DNA of 64,000 nt, taken from Amphiura filiformis. Taxonomy: Eukaryota; Echinodermata; Ophiuroidea; Amphilepidida; Amphiuridae. Below, one piece after another: positions 22,600-34,500 of the stretch. A program made the translations under genes and the position numbers. Under the pieces are notes generated by a model, which saw nothing but the letters and a program-made list of their open reading frames with translations, was not told where the DNA came from and did not search any database. Location of the stretch: assembly GCF_039555335.1 (NCBI RefSeq), contig NC_092631.1:15042305-15106304 (forward strand). The letters are read 5' to 3'. Every line of letters begins with the position of its first letter. Positions within the stretch are counted from its first letter, which is position 1.

Positions 22600-24459
22600 C
22601 TGAAAGACAGAAAAAAATCATCTTGAAATGTTATGATTCTACTGTACAACGAGGGCTCAACCGATATGGCATATATTTGTCTATGATGTGATATCGGCCG
22701 ATATCTGATCCTATATTGGTAAAAAAAATTCTTTCTTTGACCCCTACCCACTCAAAGGAAACATCGTTTGTTCTTGGTTATATGTGACCGGACACTACGA
22801 ATCAGCCGTAAATTTGGCCCCTGGTCAATTTTGTTTTATTTCGTGTTTAGAAAATATATATCATAAGCTTTAAATGGTATGTATATCATTTGACTTCAAA
22901 TGATATCCAGAAGTGGGGTTATGGTTTGTTGAACTCTGCTCCTTCAACAAAATGGTACCTTTTTTCGGCTCTACATGTGTCTCTTTTTCCACATTGCTGG
23001 TAATAAAGTCATAATTGGCGGTCATTTCAAATCATCCCCAAGTCATCAAGGTTCAGGAATGTCCTCTCATTGTTAATGTTGATTAAATACATACCTAGAC
23101 AAAATACAATGCTTATTATCCTCTTCAGCAATAGATTATTGGTTGGTTTAAACACTATCAAATGAGAAACATGTCGCGCCCGATATCTTCATGGCAGAAA
23201 TCGCCATGGTAGTCGAATCCACCCCACGCATGGCCATTTTGTATCGACCTGTTTAATAGTTTTGAGTCATATAATGGGCCGAAGGACATCTGACTAAGGC
23301 TACTGACAATAGCTCCGATTAGGCTGGTGACTGACCTCGCTATGTGTGAGTCGAGCATGGTACGCCATAGGTCATATGCTTTTAGACTACCTCCACGATT
23401 GGCCTATACACTGCGCTATATAATTCGCACATATAAATCAGAATTATTGTCAGTTTTTGACTCAAGACGCATAGCTTCTTTCTCAAGACGCAAGCTAACG
23501 ACTATCATATCTGTTCAAAATATATATTCAAGTGCAAGGAACCATATCTGGTTTCTTTATACTGAAATCATTTACGGGAGATATTCATCATTTTCTACCC
23601 GGTATCCAAAGATTTTCGTCTCATATCAAACTCGTGCATAGTACATTCACGTTTATGGCCACACGTTTTGAACTCGCCACCCAAAAATGGTGGTTTTGTT
23701 ACGCTTTTCCAAATCGAGACTCGTTCAAATTGTTATATCTCTGCTTAAACAAAAGGTATTGTAGTGTGTTTGGTGTCATTTTGTAGCTAAATGAGTGACC
23801 TAACAGACCTCCAAAGGAGAATTGTTTATCAGCTAAGATAGTGGAGTTATAATTTTTTGAGTTCAGAATGGCCGAGGTGGTGGTTGTGGCGGTGGCGGTT
23901 GTGGCGGTATGTACAAAGTCTATGAGAAATATAGATTTTGTGTGTGCACGTTGAATCAACTGATCATATCTTTGCATCCATATGGGCTACAGGCATGGTT
24001 AAGAGCTCTTGTGAAAGGCTAATTGTTTTTAATCATTTTGAAATCTTTATGATTGGTTTAGTCTATAAAATACAAACTTTTACGTACAAAACTATCCGTT
24101 TCATATTAAACACTGTAGTAAGCAATGCGGATGTCTTCAAAATCTAAAAGTTGCTGTAAATATTTAATTACTTATCCTATCATAGTCAAAGTAGGCCCTA
24201 TACATTTTCTGAGAGGAAATTTGATGAGGAATCTAAATATGGACTTACTTTTTCTGTATGGGTTAGGGGTAAAATGTTTCAGTTCAAAATATGTTGAATT
24301 GTAAAAATATTTTAACATATTTTGGGACACCCTGTATTCTGAGATTACCAAACAGCTGTGATTTTTTTCTTCCCCAGTCAGTAGGATCCCCCTAACCTCT
24401 AACCAAATCAATGTTGTTTACTTTCAGTTTATAACTGCAAGTTAGTAATAAGCAATGCA
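22600..24459. other. Upstream of SNAP47, no gene seen
   Basis: A 5' non-coding exon and promoter of SNAP47 may lie here, but I cannot place them. A low-complexity GGCGGTTGTGGCGGT patch occurs near 23890. The short frames show no homology. Confidence 0.35.
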
Positions 24460-24463
24460 TTAA

Positions 24464-25570
24464 GGCCAGGGTAATGGAAGACACATTCGTTCACGCCCGA
24501 ATTTGAGATTTCTTGATATTTATCAACACTAAGATGTATTCTTTCACTTGAAACTGATAAAATACAACTTGCTAATATTTACCCGTATTTTTGCTTGATT
24601 TGTTTCACTCTTTTCAACTCTAAAAAGTCACATGGCTCAAGACAGCTTAGTAAATTGGCGGAAATAATGAGTCAGAAATGCGCGAATGCGAAAATATTTT
24701 GATTACGCCAGCGATTAAACTTAGCGTGACGCTGGCGCAACTCTGCTGGCGTATGTCCAACGCAGTCTAGGCGCATTCGGTTTGTTGTTCACGCCAGCAA
24801 ATGTGGTGTAAACAAAACAAAAATTTGCAGTCAAAATGCCACTTAGATTTTTTAATTATTTTGAATTTTGGCGCACTGAAAGCAGACATTATAGATTTAT
24901 TGGTGCAAAAAGATGCATAGTTAGACCATACACCAGATACAGCTTTTACAAGCGTGAAAGTCATACCGTTTAAAAATATAAGGACGTTTTGTGCATAATT
25001 TTGACATTTTTTTACTAAAACGTCGATTTCTCAGAGTTCACTTTTGACAATATTGCACGATTTTTGTGACAAGATAACTCAATAAATATGCAAGCAAAAG
25101 GTAAACTTTTTGCACTATCGTTTAGAGTACATCAAAGCCTAGGGAAGGTTTTCTCATTTTTTCAAAATATTTGTTTTAAACAAAAATATACACCATTCTG
25201 TGCAATTTTTAGCTTAATAGAGTGACATAATTGCTTTTTTCACATGTTTTATTCAATATTTCGAAAAAAGAGACGAATTTCAAAAAAATGAAAAACCTTC
25301 CCTAAGTTCATGTCTCTTCTTTATGAAAAGCTAATTGAATTTTTTTTACTCCAAACAGATTTTTTTCTAAGTTGTCACAAAAAAATTGGGGTAAAAAAGT
25401 GATTTTTTGTCATTTTTTCAAAAACTCAAGATTTTTGAACAAATCTGACGTCACCATGGGATTCCTTGACTCATTTCCTTCCAAAAATGTATAGTTTTAT
25501 ATACTTTTGACATACAATTCAGAAATAATGATGCTCGAAAAGGTCCATGTTCTCTCCCATTACACTGGCC
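24464..25570. mobile_element. Non-autonomous DNA transposon with TTAA flanks
   Basis: The ends are inverted: GGCCAGGGTAATGGAAGA at the left and TCTCCCATTACACTGGCC at the right. TTAA abuts both (24460-24463, 25571-25574), the target duplication of piggyBac-type elements. The 1.1-kb interior is AT-rich and encodes no transposase. The terminal bases are not the usual piggyBac CCY, so the family assignment is tentative. Confidence 0.6.
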
Positions 25571-25731
25571 TTAAGTGACCCATTTTTTATTTGGAATTTT
25601 TTTATTCCACCCTGTATAAATTCAAGGTCACCCTGTACAATGAGTTGAAATGTGTATATTTGAATTGCTTATGCCTTCAGCTTTTCAAAAATGTATACTT
25701 TTGCTAGTTTAGGGTTGATAGTTGTGTAGAT

Positions 25732-27793
25732 GGGCAATTCCAAGCATCATTCCACAACGCAAAGTTTGCATATGGTCATTTTCACGGTAAAGGGTGTAAC
25801 TTTGGATTTTTAACATTTTAATCCGTAGTGTTCTAATAAAGCCACAGAATTCCATAATTTTTGGCCACATAAGTCATCTAGTTAGCAGCTACCTTGGGTA
25901 GCATAATCAGCTTTGGGAGTTACTGCGTTCAGTTTTAGCAGGCTTAAATGTACTTAATATTGCCATTTGGAAAAACTATAAAAAACAGTAACATTTTTGT
26001 AAAACCCTGTGTTTTCTTCAGTTAGTTCATGGATAATTTTTCTTATCCTGAAAGTACAGTCATATGTTCAGTAAACACTGCCACATTAGATTTAATTGTG
26101 AACGGCCCTGTATTTTTGAGAACCGGACTTCGATATTTGTCGCTTCGAGGCTTCATTTTCCGTTAACAATTGTTAACAAACTTTGTGGGTGTAGCTTTGG
26201 TTCATAATTCTTGGTTATTTCTTCACTTCTTCTTGATTTATAACAGTTGTTATCTTAACTTGAAATGGGTAACAAAATTAGCCGATTTGCAAGCTTTTAA
26301 AATTTTTATAAAATCTTGACTTCAAATAGCCGTTTTTCCGTTAACTTTTTTTTTTTTTTTAAACAAACTGTTCAGCAAGCTTGTGCAAATATAAATAAAA
26401 GAGCTCATCCAATCTATTTATCAAAATGTAGCAAAGTAGATCCTCAAGTCACATGTTTTTAAATCGTGGAGATATATATCACCGTTTGAAAATGGGACCC
26501 AATACAAACTTTCCGTTAACAATTGAAGCCTCCGAAACAAATGAAGCCTCCAAACAACAGTAAACTTAATTATCATCTATGCATATCTAAATTGGTGTGT
26601 TTCATACTGATATCTGCATTGTAATTATTACTTGATATGTGCAGAATGTCATAAATTTAAAAAAAAATTGACATTATGGTTAATGTTTGAAAAATATACT
26701 GATACCTTAAAAAGACTGTTTCGGAGGCTTCACATGCAAAAAACACCATACTTAACAAATGGGTGAAAAAATTAATGTGTGATAAATCTACAATATCTGC
26801 CGCATAGAATCATTGATTCAATACACACAAGAAAATAACAGCTTAGATGATCCCAACACTGTTGTTTTCAAAAAAACTACTTCTGCCATGTTTAACAATT
26901 GTTAACATGAAGCCTCCGAAACAAAAAAAAAAAAATGACTTGCTGTGATAATTTAATTTTTGTCACAACTGAAATTCAATACTTAGAAGCAAAGCATGAA
27001 AATTGGTAATTGTGATATTTTTACCTATTTTTTATGTCAACTTGTAGTAGTTAGCTAAATATTTTACTTTTATGATCACCTGTGTTGTTAACTGAAGCCT
27101 CCGAAACACAAATCGCTTGAATTGCCAATTCTAAAAATAACTCCAATTTCTGTGAAACTTGGCTGGGAGGTTCCTTTCATCAAGTAGTATTTGTACATGA
27201 AGTTAGACATTCAAATTATTTTAGGAACCCAATTAAAACTTAAAAAATATGTTTAAGGTTTGGAAATTTCCATTGTAAATGACACTTGATGTTAAAAATT
27301 TTCAAAACTGCAATTACAAACATAGCAAAACATGGTATAAAATTTAACTTATATCTGTTGACTTACTTTGGAATGGAATTTCACATGTATTCCAGCTTTC
27401 ATGTCAAAATTTTCTGAGGTTATGTAAAATACATTTTTTCTTAGATTTTAACCAAAATGTTATGCAAATGTCAAATTTTTTATTAGAAATCAAAAGGTTA
27501 AAGCCTTGAAACATTGTTTTACTTGAATTTAAGTTGCTTCTATGCATGATTTCAGTAAACAGAAACATATTTAAGTGGTTTGAAATTTTGACCCTAAAAT
27601 CAAAAGTTACACCTTTACCGTGAAAATGACCATATGCAAATTAGGGTTGTTTGGAAAAGTTTCTCCCACTTTAATCTTTCACTTACCCAAAATAGATAGC
27701 ATTTATACTATTCACCTTCCTAATTGGCTGCTGCATTAAAAAGAAATCATGTGCAAAAGTTGCGTTGCGGAATGATGTTGCTTGGAATTGCCC
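25732..27793. mobile_element. Non-autonomous DNA transposon, 2.06 kb, AGAT target duplication
   Basis: It starts GGGCAATTCCAAGCATCATT and ends with AATGATGTTGCTTGGAATTG then CCC. AGAT flanks both sides (25728-25731, 27794-27797). Internal inverted stretches (TTTGCATATGGTCATTTTCA near 25767; its complement near 27622) and repeated GAAGCCTCCGAAAC motifs fill the element. There is no open frame of useful length. Confidence 0.75.
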
Positions 27794-27797
27794 AGAT

Positions 27798-28404
27798 ATT
27801 CTAATTTGAAACTTGATTGGTGTAAAAATTCATAATATTTGTGATGTAACGCTAAGGGTGGCGAGTTCAAAACACACGGCCTTATCGATCCCGGCTATTG
27901 ATTTAGAGAATATTTATAGGATTTTGTCTTTTGCCTATCCAATATATCATGTCATAGGGCTGGCCAATATTTTGAGTACCGGTATCCACTACGATAAAAA
28001 TATTGGCTAGTTTCAATGATGCATACCGATCAAGTCGCCTTGATGGTGTATTTCCGATCATTTTGCAACGTGGTTGAAAAATATTTCCAAGACGCGAGTA
28101 TCGCCATTAGGCCCGGTACGTCGGTAACCTGAATCGATCGTCCAATCCTAGTTCACCTGAGTGATCACGTGGTTTGCCGAATGAACGGTATCGGTGTCGG
28201 AACAAGGATTGTTACTTGTAAACAAATCGTTTCGCCGGCACGTTTCAAGAAATTAAATTTACGATCTTTTGATAATTAGTTAGGGATCGCTTTATTTTAA
28301 CCTCTAGCATGAGAGATTGAGAATGTGGGTTAAAGATAAGCCACTCTGTGTTCTCATTTTGCAACTAAAATAGGCTTCTCATAAAGCTAAAATTTGCGGG
28401 CCAT
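27798..28404. repeat. Relic related to the 16.5-kb palindrome
   Basis: ACCGGTATCCACTACGATAA followed by AAATATTGGC (near 27978) matches, inverted, the core of the palindrome at 16547-16735. The adjoining CpG-containing part (28030-28260) resembles 16230-16420 in composition. No gene is seen. Confidence 0.45.
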
Positions 28405-29853
28405 TAGGCACTTGAAACTTGATTCTGAGTTTAGCGTCCACCGCCCGCGTTATGAATTTTGTGCCGCGTTTGAGATGTAAATAAAAAATAATTCATTATT
28501 TTGCAAATTACTACTAAACCAGAAAGAAAATTTGTTCTGCAAAATTTTTTAACCCCTTTTTTTTGTATTTAAACCCTTCAAAAAACTATAGATAGCCTTG
28601 CAAACTATTACTAGTATTAGATGAATCCATCTAAATATTTTAGCATTAAAAATATACAGGTTTTTGACCCTTGCTCTATCCAATTATTTCAATTATACCT
28701 TTGGGATACCAGGGTAGACTAGAAGAGAACTTAACCTAGCCAAAATGTTTTTACCAGATGGTTGATGTTGTAAATAATTTAACTAGGAAAGACAAATTGG
28801 TGCCAAAAATTTATTTCATATTTGTTCTGCATGATTGTTATTGTCAACCCCCCCCATTTCCCCTAATCCTCAAATGTATACGGAGAGGTTAGTACAAATT
28901 GGAGTGAAGAAGACTGGCATGGAATACTTCGGAATACATTTAGTTTGTTTTAAAACTTGAAAAACAAAAAGCAAGATAATTATACTTTTATAAATGTTTG
29001 TGTGTGTTTGTGACATTATAATTTTATATTGCGACTGATGGCGATACCCAATTAGAATGAACAAAAGCGCATAAAAAGCATTGGTAAAAGGCCACTGATA
29101 AGGCACTTGAAACTTGATTCTGAGTTTAGCGTCCGCCGCCCGCGTTATGAATTTTGTGCTGCGTTTGTGATGTGAAATCTGAAAATAATTCATTATTGTG
29201 CAAATTACTACTATAAAACCAGAAAGAAAATTTGTTGTGCAAAATTTTTAAACTCCTTCAAAAACTAGTGGAAGAATTCATCTAAATATTTGAGCATTAA
29301 AAATATATACAGATTTTTGACCCTTGCTCTATCCAATTATTTCAACTATACCTTTGGGATACCAGGGTAGACTAGAAGAAGTGAACTTAACCTAGCCATG
29401 GACATTGTGTATGTTTATAATTTAAGATCATAGGAGTATAATATATTATAAAAGACCTATTTTTAACAAATTGGTGCCAATAATAATTATTTCAATGTTC
29501 TGCATGATTGTTATTTTGTATATACGAGTCAACCCCCCCATTTTCCCCCTATCCTCAAATGTAACAGAGAGGTGAGTACAAATTGGAGTAAAGAAGACTG
29601 ATATACTTCGGAATACATTGAGTTTGTTTTAAAAACTTGATTTAAACAAAAAGCAAGATAATTATACTTTGATGTGTATTTGGGACATTTGGGACCCAAA
29701 AAGAATGAACAAAAGTGCATAAGCATTGGTAAAAGGCACAGAGCGTAATGAAAAACCTTGAAAATAATGAATAATGAATAATGAAATAGTTGCCTCATTA
29801 TGAGCTGAAAAAAAGGGACGCTAAACTCGATATCAAGTTTCAAGTGCCTTACG
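28405..29853. mobile_element. Composite element: tandem duplication closed by an inverted end
   Basis: GGCACTTGAAACTTGATTCT plus GAGTTTAGCGTCC occurs at about 28407 and again directly at about 29101, then inverted at about 29819-29851. The two roughly 700-bp internal segments are diverged direct copies sharing CTATCCAATTATTTCA, GATACCAGGGTAGACTAGAA and CTCAAATGTA. It looks like one MITE duplicated in tandem while keeping outward ends. The minus-strand frames here are not recognised proteins. Confidence 0.7.
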
Positions 29854-30066
29854 CTGGCCATCCATGTATTTGAAACATGGCGGATATACCAAGCACCCTC
29901 AGTCCTCACTACGTTCGGGTCTGTGAGGGTGCTCGACCAGGCATACCGAGAGGCCTGCTCCACAGTCATATTTAACAAAATTTGTGTCTCCCCCCCCCCC
30001 ACGATCAACTTCGGATTGATGCAGTTGCTGTCAAGCCTCTTGCTTGGCGCTGAGAGCGGTGTGATC

Positions 30067-30355
30067 AATCAGGGTCAGAATTTTGTTTAACAGTGCGAGA
30101 ATCAATCTTGATCCTTTTTATTTATTTATTTATTTATTTCTTATATAACCTTGGGTGACCAATCAATGCACTGGCACTGTTCTCCCTTGGTCCTTGCAGA
30201 ATAAATTTGCAGGAATCATTTGATTCTTGCAAATCAACTGAAACTTCAAAAGTTTGCGATCAAATCAACTTTGATTCACGCAAATCTGTTTACGAGAATC
30301 TTTGCGAATTACGAGAATCCATTCTCACCTAAATTCTGATCCCTGTTATCAGCGG
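30067..30355. mobile_element. MITE of the ATCAGGGTCAGAATTT type
   Basis: The left end ATCAGGGTCAGAATTTTG is mirrored by AAATTCTGATCCCTGTTAT. The interior has GCGAGAATCAA, CGAGAATC and a short TTTA run. Related fragments are at 40145-40302 and 41830-41935. Confidence 0.6.
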
Positions 30356-31549
30356 TGGCCGGTGTGAAGCAAGTGCATTGCAGACATACGGACGCAGACA
30401 AGGGTAGGTATGCTCATAAAATTTTGAAGTTCAATATTTTTAGCTGAAAGTTCTTTCATTTGAAAGAGAATCAAATTACCTAAACAATAAGGGGTCAATC
30501 ATGTTTCTAGTGCATATACTTTTGAAGTTACAGACAAAAATAGTGTCACCAAATTGCCCAAAATTTTGTGTGTGAGATTGTGACAGCAGGCACATGTACA
30601 ATGTACATTACTGTATGTGACCCCAGATGACCTCCTATTCTTTACTGTAAGAAAGCTGTTTTGGATGGTCTTGATTTACACACAAATTGCTTTTGCGCTT
30701 TAACGAGTGTCCACTTGGTGGAACATAGATTACACTATGTGATAGCTTATGAATCCATTATTATGCTAGTACCAACATAAGTCAACATCACTTAGGTTTT
30801 GGTTGTCAAAATTAATTTTTAGTAATTTTTTCCATTGAGCCCCACAGTAAAGCCATTTTTGGACAGTACAGGCACATTCCACTTCCCTATGGACGAATAG
30901 CGCCACCTACAGTGTGTGATGTGAGCCTGGCTAACAAGGGCAGGCTTGCGATTGGCTGATATGTCATGCCACTTGTTGCAGTGGCAATCTGCATGACAGC
31001 GGCATTTATTATAGGCATAGATTGGCATTTCCATTTCAATAAAATGAAGTCAATAGTCAGTGAGCATTGACAATGATTGAGTTCGACATATTTATAAATT
31101 CATGACATTTATATTTGCTCAAAAAATCGTAAAAAAGTTTACATTAATTACCGTTACCATTTGCAAATAATGTCCTTGATGTCTTTTCTTGAAATGACCA
31201 CGGGGAATGATAAAAGATTATTGCATCAAAATCGAGCAAAAATGGGATTTGAAATTGAAGTGCTTGTTGCTCTTCCGTCAGACACACAGGTCACAGTGAA
31301 TGAATGTTTACATGTAAATTGTGTTTCTAATTTTGATTGAACAAAATTGTCTCGATAATTTACTTATTATATTAAATTTTTCATTTATTTTGCAATTTTG
31401 TGAAATAACCTAATAGTTGAAGTATATTCCCTCGTGCAACGAGTGTGTATTTCATTTCAAATTGATTTCAATTTATGTCAAGGAAAATAAAAATAAACAA
31501 CCTAGAAACTTCATAATGAGAACTGAGAAGTAACCTTTGACCTCTTTCA
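30356..31549 (+). other. 5' flank of PYM, no other gene seen
   Basis: The sequence immediately upstream of the PYM start codon; the promoter and 5' UTR presumably lie here. I see no clear TATA box or CpG cluster that fixes the start site. Confidence 0.4.
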
Positions 31550-31580
31550 ATGGCAGAGAACGTAGTGTCCGACGAAACTG
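31550..31580 (+). CDS. PYM1: PYM coding exon 1
   Basis: Encodes [10 protein letters not shown] plus the first base of a Gly codon, then the donor G|GTAAGT. Too short to be seen as an open frame. It was found from the splice donor and because it continues directly into the conserved G-T-Y-I start of exon 2. Confidence 0.93.
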
Positions 31581-34500
31581 GTAAGTATTTGTGTTGATTT
31601 TAGGAACATATGCAATGTTATTTGGTAATTTAGTTAACTAGTAATAGAGCTAAGGATTGTGAGATGTGTTTCGATGAAATGATGAGATTGATAAATGTAT
31701 CAGCTAAGTACACTGACGACATTAATTTTATCGTCAGCGGAAAGGTGCAAAATTCTGCAACCTTGTGTCATACATATACATGCATATTATTGTATAGGTA
31801 TGCTAGGTGAATTCAAATTTGCCATCAAACTGCATCATTTTACATATCAAATTAAAGCCCTTGAGTAAAGAAAGCCAAAACTGAAAACATTTTTGTCATA
31901 GCACTTTCCGTAACAAAGTTACATCTTGTCAAACAAAGATTGACTTTCATCAAAAAGATTTTGCTAACAAAATTCCCAAAAACGGCATTTAGGGGTGTTT
32001 CTAGATCTTAGTCTCATGGCGATAGCAGCTTTTTTTAATGGAACTGCTATCAAAATCCCTCTAAAATTCCATGTGCGACTTGATTATCACCATAAAAAAT
32101 CATATATTTGGGTCAAGTGAAGTATAGAAAACATATTTATGTAGGTTTCCTTCACCGACCTGTTCTCGAAAAAATTCAAATTTCTATGTAAATATGCATT
32201 GTGTTTGGGCCCCGGTCTCGGCGAATTTCGCTGACTAGCAAATGTGTTAACTAAGGTTTGCCTGGGATACCTATTAGGGTGCATCAGATGCCCCTCATGT
32301 CAATGGATTCATCTGTCCCTAGTCTTAAAATGTTCCTATTGTCACAAAACTAACATGTGCCAAGTTTGAATTAATTTGGAGCAGTGTCCGATTTACAATT
32401 TTTTTCCTACCTGCACTGGTGCATGTAGCCCAAAATTTCTACATGCACAGCAAAAAGTGTGCATGCACCAAAATTAAAGCAAACATAAAATCACATTGAT
32501 CATTGTCAGTTAAGCTTGTAATAATATTTCCGGCTCCCCTGTCAGTGTCATTTTTATGCCGATCACTCGCCCCTTCACTCGCCGATTTCTCGGTCAAAAC
32601 ACTGGATGCTGTGGCTTCATCTGTTCTAGAACTAGTCGCTGACAAGGTGCACGATTTCCAGAATGATGCAAGTGTTTTTTGAGCTATTTCCTTTTTTGCT
32701 GAACATTATTATGATTATTTTCCGTATGTAAACAAATATTTCCCACGGTTTAAATTCCGGTCCTTTTTTTTCCAATGAAATGAAAATGACACTCTTCTAC
32801 ATGTGCGAGGGTATCGGGAATTGGTGGCATATGATGTCACATTACGCTAGCCCCTCTAAGGGAAGTCATAGTCTCGGACCAGACTGTATGTGGCTATCGC
32901 GAATTTTTGTTAGGATGGACGAGTATCAGACCGATGCAAACTGGCTGTGTAGAAGACTAGGGAAGTCAATGAAAAAGTGACAGTTCTCACGTGATAGGGG
33001 TATTGGGAATTGTCAATTGTGCGATTTGTGCCAGCCCTTCTAATGAAGTCAGAAGATGTTGCGCTAAAAATAGATTGGGTTTTTCCCAATCGGACTGACT
33101 GCTTGTTTACTTTTGTATATTGGCCTTGTCATATCGCTAGCGCTAAAATCGTACATGCACGCAGTGCAGGCAGGTAGTGAAAAGCTGCATGCACAGAGGG
33201 AATGTTACATGCACTGGTGCAGGTATGCAGGTGGTAAATCGAACACTGTTTTGTAGGTCGTCCTGAGGGGCCACCGAGAGCCTAAAGTTACAATGTGTGT
33301 TCCTATGTAGTAAAGTTCGTTGACCCCTGTACAATTCCAATTAGAAGCCGATCGAACAATTTAAAGTAGCTGCCATATCAAAACCGTTTGGATTTAGAAG
33401 CTCAAATCTTGGGAGCTAAGCGTACTGATAATCATCTTTGAATCTGTGATGAAAATCCATCTCCAAAGAAATGACTGTGTGTGTTTTATTGTCAAAAGCG
33501 CCCCCACAGTCCATATACTTGGGAAAATCTATAATTTCTGTCTTAACCAAGTGCTATAATACTTTATTTCACACTGAAAGTTGTTAATATGTATTATATA
33601 TTGATCTAAAATTCAGAAAATCTGCTTTGTAAAAGTGTAATGACAACCAGGACATCAACATTTGTAAAATTTGAGGTAAAAATTACCACAAAATGCCTAT
33701 TTCACTGAAATTTTGTATCGAGGGCGCTTGTGCCAATTCCACACATGCTCATTTTGTTGGTGATTAATTTTTATCACCGATTCGAAGATGATTATCAGTA
33801 CTATAAGCGCAAAAGATTTGAGCTTCTAAGTCCTAACGGTTTTGATATGGCAGCTACTTTAAATTGTTCGATCGGCTTCTAATTGGAATTGTACAGGGGT
33901 CAACAAACTTTACTACATAGGAACACACATTGTAACTTTAGGCTCTCAGTGGCCCCCCAGGACGACCTCCGAATTAATTCAAACTTGGCACATGTTAGTT
34001 TTGTGACAATAGGAACATTTTAAGACTACATGTAGGGACAGATGAATCCATTGACATGAGGGGCATCTGATGCACCCTAATACCTATATTGTATGTTCTA
34101 AGGCGGATGAGCCCTAAACTAAGGCCTATTAAGGATTAGCTAAATTACTGGTTATAGTACTAATTTAAAAGTATGTAAAGCAACTTCCTATAATAATCAA
34201 CCGCATGCTCGCTGATGCTGTTATTATCAATTGAGGTGAAGTCTATCTGTAAAAATAATAAAATTGTCACATTAAAAAAAAATTGCAACCCTGATTTTTC
34301 AGGATTTAGGGTCATTCTTCGAGGGTGTTACGTGCTTGCCGGCTTATCTTCTTAGTAAAACTATGAAATCACACAATTATCACACCATCAGGCGAAGTTT
34401 TACCATAATTCTTAGACTAGTTAGAGTCCTTTTATTCCTCTCTCCATTCTCTCTCCTCTTTTCTCCCATTCCATAGTTTTACGACATCATGGTCGGACAT

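Noticed and set aside
29529-30068. 179-residue minus-strand frame
   Set aside because: It spans the end of a MITE and a C run; composition and lack of homology suggest chance.
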